Shown one piece after another: positions 57,265 to 64,000 of a stretch of 64,000 nt of DNA; the first letter of the stretch is position 1, and the number at the start of each line of letters is the position of its first letter. Below the pieces are notes generated by a model. The model saw nothing but the letters and a program-made list of their open reading frames with translations, searched no databases and was not told the origin of the DNA. Source of the DNA: a virus; the IMG/VR virus record IMGVR_UViG_3300008954_000005, positions 1 through 64,000 of that record. One strand, 5' to 3'. The position numbers and the translations under genes are program-made.

Positions 57265-58458
57265 CTAGAAGTTCGAGATGCTGGGGAAGGTTTCGCCTTC
57301 CTCAACAAGGTTGTTCTTCGCACCAAGATCGGCCTCTGCCTTGGGCAGGTATGCGGCCCGTGTGGTCGCATTGTCAGCGGCAGTACCAACGGTCTCGACC
57401 GCACCGGCGTAAAGCTCAAGCTTACGCACACCAGCGACGTTACCAACGTACATACCAATGTCTTCCCATGCCTCAAACGAGACCCGGTTCCGTTCCTTAT
57501 CGGCAAAGAACTTGGTCTTGTTGAGAAGCAGGAAGCCACCCAAGTACTCCGGAGAGCAGAACGCGTAGATGTTACCGGGACGGAGGATGTCCGTCTTCAG
57601 GGTACGCACAAAGCGACGCCCAATGAGCGTCTTGTACTTGAACCCGTCAACGGTCGTCTCACCGACCTTCTCGCCCATATCGCTATGAGCCCACGCGTTG
57701 ATGTCTTCGAAGTCAGTGTCAGTGATCAGGAACTGATCACAACGCAAACGCGAACCACGGTTACCCGTACCAGTGAAAAGCTGGAACAGCTTAATCAGGT
57801 CATCCTTCTGGATGGGGTAGACGAGATCCTCATCAAGGCTGTCCGAAGCGTTAGCTACGGCAGTATTGTTGAGAACATCAACACCCTTGCACTTACCGAC
57901 CTCAGACAGGCTGTTATTCTCGACGTTCCATGCCGAGAAGGCAGCAGCGTCGGCGTAAGCAGCGCCAAAGGTAAGGCTCTGTGCATCCTGCTGGAGTGAC
58001 TGAACAGCCGACTCCATGTGGTTCAGGAACACCCGATCCTCGATCTCCTGGATGTCGTTAACAATGTTACGACGGATGATCTCGGTGATCGGAAGCGTGT
58101 AGGCCATAAGCTCCTGCTCGGTCTGCTCGTAACGGAGCGAACCGACCGTGTGGAACGGAACCTCAAAACGCGGGCCAGTGTAGTACTTCACCGAGGGCTG
58201 GCCTCGGAAAGACATCGACATGGCACGGCTCTGGGGTTCGACCTCTACGATCTTCACCAGGGTGTCGTGGGCAACACTGACCTGAAGGTCAGAGCGAGAA
58301 ACCGACTTCGGGGGGAGGACTTTGCGAGCAAAGCTCTCCTCACGCAGACGATCACGAATGTAATCACCACCTAGGGCAGCAATCTTTTCTTTACCAGCCT
58401 CACTATCGAGTTTCGAAACGAAAAGCTCGTTGAGGACTTCATTAGGTACACTAGACAT
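57265..58458 (-). CDS. Major capsid protein (HK97 fold)
   Basis: 397 residues, ATG after TTAAGGAGG. The first 50 residues are helical and charged, followed by VKYYTGPRFEVPFHTVGSLR and MAYTLPITEIIRR-x-IVNDIQEIED, which I recognise from capsid proteins of large phages. It assembles the head shell. KIAALGGD near residue 23 may be a maturation site for the protease encoded upstream. Expression is expected to be very high. Confidence 0.85.
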   Translation of the reverse strand: MSSVPNEVLNELFVSKLDSEAGKEKIAALGGDYIRDRLREESFARKVLPPKSVSRSDLQVSVAHDTLVKIVEVEPQSRAMSMSFRGQPSVKYYTGPRFEVPFHTVGSLRYEQTEQELMAYTLPITEIIRRNIVNDIQEIEDRVFLNHMESAVQSLQQDAQSLTFGAAYADAAAFSAWNVENNSLSEVGKCKGVDVLNNTAVANASDSLDEDLVYPIQKDDLIKLFQLFTGTGNRGSRLRCDQFLITDTDFEDINAWAHSDMGEKVGETTVDGFKYKTLIGRRFVRTLKTDILRPGNIYAFCSPEYLGGFLLLNKTKFFADKERNRVSFEAWEDIGMYVGNVAGVRKLELYAGAVETVGTAADNATTRAAYLPKAEADLGAKNNLVEEGETFPSISNF

Positions 58459-58471
58459 GATTTAGCCCTCC

Positions 58472-59053
58472 TTAAGCTTGAGCGTTGTCTTCGATGATTC
58501 TGGGTTCGGAGTAGAGCATGACCTCAATCTCTCCAGTTCCAGAAGTGGCGGAATCGTTTACGACGCGAACGACGTATCCGACGACCCAGGCAGCTACGCC
58601 ACCCGATTCCTGCACAGGGGCAAGAAACAGGCGGTTAGCCGTACCACGGTGAGCGCCGCTAGGGGCGGCAACGGTAAGTGCGGCTCCGGCCGTGTACCCA
58701 TCAGTCGAAGGCGCATTGCCATCGGTGAGAAAGGTCTTCATCCGGAAACGACCGCCACCGTGCATGATCACCGGGCACTTCTGGTCTCCCAGAGCCTGAC
58801 GATCCGAACGGCGGGCGGAAGCCCACACCATACGCAGTGCGCCACCAAGCTCTCCTAGAGCATTGGAACTCGCTGCGTATGCAGTACAAGTAGCAGCTTC
58901 CGCACCGGGAAGCGCTACAATAAATTGGCCATCTTCGGGCATTTCGGCAAACCCACTAGCATCCATATCCTCAACAAGCATCTTGAGGGTTGACGTGGTG
59001 GGGCTGACGTTCCGCCTTTTGCTGGCCTCCATGACAGTATCATTAAATGCCAT
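58472..59053 (-). CDS. Putative head decoration protein
   Basis: 193 residues directly before the capsid gene, ATG after GTAGGAG. Gly- and Ala-rich with beta strands (FIVALPGAEAATCTAY, VVRVVNDSATSGTGEIEV). Position and composition suggest a capsid-stabilising or decoration protein. No family recognised. Confidence 0.5.
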   Translation of the reverse strand: MAFNDTVMEASKRRNVSPTTSTLKMLVEDMDASGFAEMPEDGQFIVALPGAEAATCTAYAASSNALGELGGALRMVWASARRSDRQALGDQKCPVIMHGGGRFRMKTFLTDGNAPSTDGYTAGAALTVAAPSGAHRGTANRLFLAPVQESGGVAAWVVGYVVRVVNDSATSGTGEIEVMLYSEPRIIEDNAQA

Positions 59054-59078
59054 TTTGGTTCTCCTACAATTGGTTTAG

Positions 59079-59426
59079 TTAGTCTCCGAGAAGGAAATTC
59101 TCGAAGGCGGAAGTTGCATCTGTGTTTTCAGGCACATCGGAAATAGATGCAAAGGACAAGTCGGGTGCGGATAGGGCCAATGCTTCTTTGACTACTTCCA
59201 GATCCTTCTTAGAAGCTAGCAATGCAGCTACCTTCTTCTTAAAAGGAACGGCTTTGTCAGAGAATCCACGGGCATCCATCATGCTCACGATTTCTTCCGC
59301 TTTCTCCCGTTGCTCAAAATCTGCCAAAGCAGTTGCGAGCTTGGTGTTCTCTTCTACAAGCGCCCGAAGAACATCGGGAACCTGCGAGAGGACTTCCTTG
59401 GTTGAAGTTGGGTCCATTGTGCTCAT
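59079..59426 (-). CDS. Hypothetical helical protein in the head module
   Basis: 115 residues, overlapping the preceding stop (ATGA). Mostly coiled coil in the middle. It may be part of the scaffold or core. No motif. Confidence 0.5.
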   Translation of the reverse strand: MSTMDPTSTKEVLSQVPDVLRALVEENTKLATALADFEQREKAEEIVSMMDARGFSDKAVPFKKKVAALLASKKDLEVVKEALALSAPDLSFASISDVPENTDATSAFENFLLGD

Positions 59427-60166
59427 GACTGTGCCTCCTTACCGACAGTGGCGAGGAGTTTCTCTTTGAGAACCTCTACACCTTGTTTACGGGCTTTCGG
59501 CCCGTTGCCACCACGAACGCCAGCAGTCTTCGCATCCTCATCTGGGACACTCTCCTGAACTTGTTCGTCAGAGCTAAGTGCTGCATTCAGCACATCAGCG
59601 AGGCTTTGATCAACGCTTGCAGCCTTGACCTCTTCCTCGGATGAAGCTTCATTCGAAACTTCGGGTTCGTCGTTACTATAAGGGCTGGTTTCAAAAGCTT
59701 CCTCTAAGGGCTCAACAGAAGCCGTTTCGGGCTTCTCCTCAACCTCAGTCTCTTCTTCTGAAGAACCAGATCGTAGGGCTAGCAGTCTGCCTAATACATT
59801 TTGGGCAACCTGCGAAGCCTGCTGATCTTCTTCTACGGTTTCCGTTTCCGTCTTCTTAGCTAGCTGCGCTTGTAGGCGCTCACGCATAAGATCGGAAATT
59901 TGGGAAACGTTTTCAACCACAGGCGTTTCTTCTGTGACTTCAGAAGCAACAGGCGCTGCGGTTTCGGATACTTGCGTTTGGGGCTCTTCTTGCTGATTTG
60001 GATACTGGTCCACGATAAAGTCTACCGCAGAAGCCAATTTCTCTACGAAAACCGGATCAGTTAATGAATCAGATAAAACCGTTGCTTCTTCAACAATCGG
60101 TTCTGCCGCAGAAACAGAAGAGTTCGCCCCAGCAAGTTTTTGAATGAGTGTGTCTAAAGATGACAT
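59423..60166 (-). CDS. Acidic scaffold-like protein
   Basis: 247 residues, ATG after AGGAGATAGGG. Extremely rich in Glu, Val, Ser and Thr, with short repeated helices; likely a prohead scaffold or internal core protein. EVKAASVD near residue 183 and DAKTAGVR near 222 resemble the KTA-type sequences also found in the next gene. Confidence 0.5.
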   Translation of the reverse strand: MSSLDTLIQKLAGANSSVSAAEPIVEEATVLSDSLTDPVFVEKLASAVDFIVDQYPNQQEEPQTQVSETAAPVASEVTEETPVVENVSQISDLMRERLQAQLAKKTETETVEEDQQASQVAQNVLGRLLALRSGSSEEETEVEEKPETASVEPLEEAFETSPYSNDEPEVSNEASSEEEVKAASVDQSLADVLNAALSSDEQVQESVPDEDAKTAGVRGGNGPKARKQGVEVLKEKLLATVGKEAQS

Positions 60167-60189
60167 TTTTCCCTATCTCCTGGGGATAA

Positions 60190-60217
60190 CCCCTGGCTGA
60201 GTTTCCCCAGCCAGGGG
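60190..60217 (-). other. 10-bp stem-loop before a head gene
   Basis: CCCCTGGCTG pairs with CAGCCAGGGG around an eight-base loop, 24 bases before the ATG at 60166. No T-run follows, so it may stabilise the messenger or control ribosome access. Confidence 0.5.
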
Positions 60218-60332
60218 GTCTCTCATTGTACTTCTGTGGCTAGGTTCAATAATATTACGGACTAATAGAGTAAGCAAACCGTATCTACCAATTAAATTAG
60301 TTAATTCTGAGTGCTTACCCAACATAGTTCGC

Positions 60333-60986
60333 TTACTGATCCCCGTAGATGGCCTGGGCGATAGCGTTGACGTCGTAGCCAGCTTCGTTAAGAAGCTCAC
60401 CGGCACGCGACATCACAGCCGTCTCAAGCTCCTCGTCGTCAAAAGCAGAGGACTGCTTCGACGTACCATCGGTATCGATGAAGTCGAGGATCTCCTGGGC
60501 GCGAGTCAGCGCAGCATCTTCAAACTGCTGCATTACTTCGGGGCTAATCTCGGGCTCACCCGCTACAGCCTCGTCGCCAGCAGTCTTCAGAAAGTGGTCG
60601 CTCTTACGAGCGCCAGCAGTCTTCTCAGTGCCATCGGTCTGAATGGACGTGAGTTCATCGTAGAACGCATGAGCCATAGTGCGGCCAAGGAAATCAGCTT
60701 CAGCCAACTTGGCCTCGCCTTCCTCTACCTCACCACCCTCAGTGGTCTCCGTGGTCTCCGTGGTCTCGTCGCCTTCAGCGGCGGCGGTCTTCTCCGTCTC
60801 ACCCATAGCCTCGGTGATGATCTCAAGAATATCGTTGTCGTCAAACTCATTAAGGTCGATACCTTCAGCGGTAGCGATCTTCTCAAGTTCTTCCAAAAGG
60901 ACGGCCTCAGCAGTCTTCTCCGTGTCACCGGAGTTGGCCTGAATGTTAGCCTCGGTTCCGTATGCCTGTGCAAGCAATTCGTTCAT
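60333..60986 (-). CDS. Acidic scaffold-like protein with repeated KTA motifs
   Basis: 217 residues, ATG after AGGAGGG. Very acidic, Glu/Thr-rich. KTA occurs at residues 24, 66, 122 and 134, each time with small residues after it, and KIATA at 36. Multiple such sites, in the gene next to the protease, fit a core protein that is cut to peptides during maturation. No sequence family recognised. Confidence 0.55.
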   Translation of the reverse strand: MNELLAQAYGTEANIQANSGDTEKTAEAVLLEELEKIATAEGIDLNEFDDNDILEIITEAMGETEKTAAAEGDETTETTETTEGGEVEEGEAKLAEADFLGRTMAHAFYDELTSIQTDGTEKTAGARKSDHFLKTAGDEAVAGEPEISPEVMQQFEDAALTRAQEILDFIDTDGTSKQSSAFDDEELETAVMSRAGELLNEAGYDVNAIAQAIYGDQ

Positions 60987-61086
60987 TTTAGTACCCTCCT
61001 AGGGTGTTTTCAGGTTTAGTTTGCACTCGTTACTTTGCCAAGGCACCATCTTCGGCTGAATATTCGGCCTAAATACCTCATGGCGA

Positions 61087-62772
61087 TTAATCAATCTTAG
61101 CAATTGCCTTCTCCCAAGCTCTACCGAGATGACCCTTACTATGAGCCTTAAGCCCTAGACGAGTCAGCCCTACCAGTACAGAGGTTGCCAAGATTGGATG
61201 TCGCTCCACAAATCGATCAAGTGCGCTGATGTCCTGTCCGGAACCTCGCTTCTTTCGAACGTTGGCCCCGTAAAGATACATAAGTGGAAACACTCCCAAG
61301 AGAGCACTAGGTAGCCCTTTTCCCTCTTTGGTAAGTTCGTGTCCCATAAATGCGTCTTCTAGTTCCACGCCATTGTCGATTGTAGAAAGCAACTTTATAT
61401 CACCTCTGGTAATATCCTCAACTATGGAGCCTATTTTCTCCAATAATTGTTCGCGGTACCCATTGTAACCTGCTGCGATCTTACTAAGAAGAGCATTTTC
61501 TTCGTCTGTGAGATCAACATTGGTTTCTCCAAGTTTCCGCATACCCAGCATACGCTGTGCTTGGGGGTTTGTAGAAGCCCCTGTGGATTTAATGATAATT
61601 ATACGTTTGCGCAATACGGGCTCAAACATACTCCGTTGTTGTACGGAATTTAATAACAGATTTCTTATTAAAGAGGAATGGTCAGATGGAGCACCAATTC
61701 GGATGCTCTTATCCACCATTGGCGACGGATTGAATACGTGTCCTGCATTGTCGAGACGATTTGCCAAACTAGGTCTTCCGATCCTAATGAGTATTATTCT
61801 CTGATACTCCTTAGGCTTTAACACAATTCCACCAGCAGATGCAGTAGTTAATACTTTCTCTACCGGATGCCTAGCTAATCTATCAAGAAGGCTGGTCTTG
61901 AGATCTGGTTCTGTGTCGGCAACTGGCTTTATGTGCTTCGCAGACAAGGCGGGGACCTGCTTCAACAATTCAGAAGTTTTCCTCTTGTTAGCCAACTTCT
62001 CCCGAAGAGACTCAAGAGCAACCCCATCCCGAAGACCCCCAGTTTCAGCGGCTAGGGCGGAAGAACCACCGAAGACAGAAGCCACTTTAGCCATTGCATA
62101 ACTAGTTCTGTCTGCCCCTATGATGACAAAACTAATGTCAAAGAATCTAGGTCGGGGGTTGTAGACAAACACCTTTCTACCATCCGGAAAGATTTTGCCC
62201 ATCATAGTCTTGGTGTGTACGCAGTAGTCTTTTCTCGTCTTGGACTTATGCCCACAGATCGAGCAGACATCGTACTTTACCTTACACCCCATACTGACAG
62301 CGGGATGCTCACCAGCATCCAACTTTCGAACTAAATCCTCATGCCCCACTTCGGAAGCTTTTTCTCGATCAATTCGAATGATCAACTCGACTCTGTGCAT
62401 AACGGGGTTGTAACAAGCACAAACAATCTCCCCCATAGAGCGGCTGATGTCTTTGTTTTTGTGGTGCCTGTACACACCAGACTTCTTGAACGTTTTGTAC
62501 CCCGAAAGCTCAGTGTCTGTTTTGGGAGCGAGTTCGGACTCCTCAAAATAGTCCCCATTGATATTACTACCGTAATACTCACCGGCACCGAGAGCATTAA
62601 CTAGAACATACAAGTGTTTGTCTGACGGACTGATCCCATCAATGTGGCTTTTAATCGTATCGTGGAGGTCTGAGTGAGAGGCCTGCTTTACCAACCCCTC
62701 GGTTGGATTAATGGCCTGCACAAAGATGTTTCCATCTTCATCTGATCCGGGGAATGTGAGTAACTTAAGCAT
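61087..62772 (-). CDS. Prohead maturation protease with zinc-binding insert
   Basis: 561 residues. NALGAGEYYGSNINGDYF near 59-76, YRHHKNKDISRSMGE at 101-115 with a catalytic-type His, and AGEHPAVSMGCKV at 153-165 with S160 resemble prohead core proteases. A C170, C173, C184, H186 group (CSICGH then YCVH) forms a probable zinc site. FDISFVIIGADRTSYAM near 213 is also typical. The last 330 residues are unfamiliar and may be removed on maturation. It cuts scaffold and capsid during head assembly. Confidence 0.75.
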   Translation of the reverse strand: MLKLLTFPGSDEDGNIFVQAINPTEGLVKQASHSDLHDTIKSHIDGISPSDKHLYVLVNALGAGEYYGSNINGDYFEESELAPKTDTELSGYKTFKKSGVYRHHKNKDISRSMGEIVCACYNPVMHRVELIIRIDREKASEVGHEDLVRKLDAGEHPAVSMGCKVKYDVCSICGHKSKTRKDYCVHTKTMMGKIFPDGRKVFVYNPRPRFFDISFVIIGADRTSYAMAKVASVFGGSSALAAETGGLRDGVALESLREKLANKRKTSELLKQVPALSAKHIKPVADTEPDLKTSLLDRLARHPVEKVLTTASAGGIVLKPKEYQRIILIRIGRPSLANRLDNAGHVFNPSPMVDKSIRIGAPSDHSSLIRNLLLNSVQQRSMFEPVLRKRIIIIKSTGASTNPQAQRMLGMRKLGETNVDLTDEENALLSKIAAGYNGYREQLLEKIGSIVEDITRGDIKLLSTIDNGVELEDAFMGHELTKEGKGLPSALLGVFPLMYLYGANVRKKRGSGQDISALDRFVERHPILATSVLVGLTRLGLKAHSKGHLGRAWEKAIAKID

Positions 62773-63499
62773 TCGAAGCTCCCAACCCTTGGATAGTCTT
62801 AAGAAGACGGCGCTCGCTCGGGAGCAGTTTTCGCTTCTTATCTAGTCTATCACGGAGAGCCTTAGCCATAATAAACCCTCTATACTTTGTATCTGCGGCG
62901 GAAGTCGAACTGTTTAACACGGCTCCACCCGCCCTAGCCAGCGCTGATCCCGGCATTACGGCTGTAATTGCTGCTGCTGTTAAGCCCATCTTTTTGGGAG
63001 ACCAATAGATGTCTTCTGCCTTTTGGAGGCCTGTGGACTTTATCCGAGAACGCTTAGGGAATCTACGGATATCCGCCACCCGCGACAACGCCTCTTTCTC
63101 AGAGCGACTGAGTTTTTTACCGGCCTGAATCTTATGTGCCAAGTTATCGGCGTAAGCTTTCCTCTCGAACTTGGCAGTCAACCCAGAAAGTCCCGCACCA
63201 AGAGCGGTAGCAGTACCTATACTCCCCTTACTTAGAAGGCCACCAGAAGCAAGCGTCTTATTTATCGCAGCATTGGCCCTTGTAGATGGACCAAAGCCAA
63301 GCTCTAGTTGTCTGTTCCTTTTAAGGGGAAGACGGCTAGCCCGCTCAAAAACCTTGCTAGTGATGGCACGAGCCGCACGGGTGCCTAACGCCTTTCGCAT
63401 TGCGATAAGCGTTCCAGCCGTTACGGCCCCTGACGTTAAAGCCTTTCCGGGTGCCCCAGTTAGCTTTTCATACAGGGTAGTTTTACCCTCATCCGCCAC
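62765..63499 (-). CDS. Basic Gly/Ala-rich virion-region protein
   Basis: 244 residues, overlapping both neighbours by a few bases. Hydrophobic Gly/Ala helices alternate with Arg/Lys-rich segments. KLSRSEKEALSRVAD and KLLPSERRLLKTI are similar to each other and to a segment in the protein at 33080. Possibly an internal or ejected virion protein. Confidence 0.5.
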   Translation of the reverse strand: MADEGKTTLYEKLTGAPGKALTSGAVTAGTLIAMRKALGTRAARAITSKVFERASRLPLKRNRQLELGFGPSTRANAAINKTLASGGLLSKGSIGTATALGAGLSGLTAKFERKAYADNLAHKIQAGKKLSRSEKEALSRVADIRRFPKRSRIKSTGLQKAEDIYWSPKKMGLTAAAITAVMPGSALARAGGAVLNSSTSAADTKYRGFIMAKALRDRLDKKRKLLPSERRLLKTIQGLGASNA

Positions 63500-64000
63500 C
63501 GGCAGCAGCCCCCATCATTGCCTGAAGAAGAGATTCCTTACCCCTGGAGTCAGACCTCATCTTGTTGATCTCAGCTAAAGTCTTCACATCCTGCGGCTGG
63601 ATTCCTTCATCCTTGTATTGCAAGGATCGGCGCATGAACGACCCGGCTACCAGTGGATCCTTGGCCATGTCGGGGTTGAAGGTGTGCAGCGTGCGGAAGA
63701 TCTTCTTTACGTCGCCTTGGTCTTCTTTCTTGAGGTTGGGGTTCTCATCCATCATCGCATTGAAAGCCTTCCGTTGACGGATAGGCCCTCCAATCGAATC
63801 AATGGCTGCGTCAGCGCCCCTGATACCAGCAGTTAAGCCAGCAGCGCCCAGACCAAGACCCAGAACCTTTTCGCCAGTAGACAGGTCTGCTACACGGCGA
63901 GACAACATCCCACCCTGCGACGGATCAACATTGATCCCAAAACGTCTCCCAAAACCACCTACTCGACGTCCAAGTGCAGCCCTTAGTGCCTGTAGACGAC
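63489..64000 (-). CDS. Virion-region protein, 5' end outside window
   Basis: The frame stays open to the window edge; an ATG at 63908 is internal because the upstream RRVGGFGRRFGINVD reads as normal protein. The visible 170 residues include a Gly-rich hydrophobic stretch (VLGLGLGAAGLTAGIRGADA) and a helical, charged C-terminus ending in Gly/Ala. First visible gene of the leftward virion operon. No family recognised. Confidence 0.6.
   Translation of the reverse strand, partial: RLQALRAALGRRVGGFGRRFGINVDPSQGGMLSRRVADLSTGEKVLGLGLGAAGLTAGIRGADAAIDSIGGPIRQRKAFNAMMDENPNLKKEDQGDVKKIFRTLHTFNPDMAKDPLVAGSFMRRSLQYKDEGIQPQDVKTLAEINKMRSDSRGKESLLQAMMGAAAGGG

Noticed and set aside
60173-60406. 77-residue minus frame before the scaffold gene
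   Set aside because: Its start lies inside the neighbouring gene, the translation has no protein-like pattern after the first part, and the 10-bp stem-loop falls inside it. It is more likely a leader.

Overview
The window is part of the genome of a large, strictly lytic-looking tailed bacteriophage with a contractile (myovirus) tail. The case rests on a block of virion genes on the minus strand (prohead protease, scaffold-like acidic proteins, major capsid protein, neck proteins, a very large tail sheath and a tube-like protein). It is supported by an endolysin, a second muralytic enzyme, four phage tRNAs, a monomeric B12-dependent ribonucleotide reductase and dozens of tiny overlapping genes. 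I see no integrase, transposase, CRISPR array or rRNA. The host cannot be named from the sequence. Terminase, portal and tape measure are not in the window.

Layout: 0-9 kb carries small plus-strand accessory genes, many with zinc-binding Cys pairs. Within it, 3.1-5.6 kb is a run of separately promoted and terminated genes with very strong ribosome binding sites. Three short minus-strand groups also lie here; one encodes a minimal SET-domain protein. 9.3-15.9 kb is a minus-strand operon: an HD hydrolase, an amidase endolysin, and a probable tail assembly chaperone with a canonical -1 frameshift site, then unknown genes. 16-25 kb is mostly plus-strand: a large protein with an HNH nuclease C-terminus, an ADP-ribosyltransferase-like protein, and a minus-strand metallophosphoesterase. 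25-33.5 kb holds the reductase, tRNA-Lys, -Leu, -Ile and -Arg, a deaminase and a NYN-like protein. 33.6-33.9 kb is a gene-free, hairpin-rich stretch between a promoter-like motif and a terminator, probably a noncoding RNA.

34.5-45.0 kb is the outstanding part. It encodes a ubiquitin-like protein ending in Gly-Gly-Phe, an E2-like protein with the HPH...Cys signature, a JAMM/JAB isopeptidase with every metal ligand and a ThiF/E1-like adenylating enzyme. The last three are translationally coupled. A ParB-like protein, a Ycf46-like AAA+ ATPase, a RecA-like ATPase, a DUF2997 protein, a small radical-SAM protein and a DUF1257 (Ycf35-like) protein follow. Six 20-bp dyads, TGACA-N10-TGTCA, flank the coiled-coil gene upstream of parB and look like the binding sites of the ParB-like protein. 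Together this looks like a phage-borne ubiquitin-like conjugation and processing system related in content to the plasmid PRTRC cassettes.

45-64 kb is the virion module on the minus strand, converging on the plus-strand operon at 45.88 kb. Transcription runs from the right edge of the window leftward: internal basic proteins, protease, scaffold-like proteins, capsid, neck, sheath, tube, membrane proteins. A motif near GGTATAAGNATT recurs before at least eleven genes or operons outside the virion module and is the best candidate for a phage promoter class.
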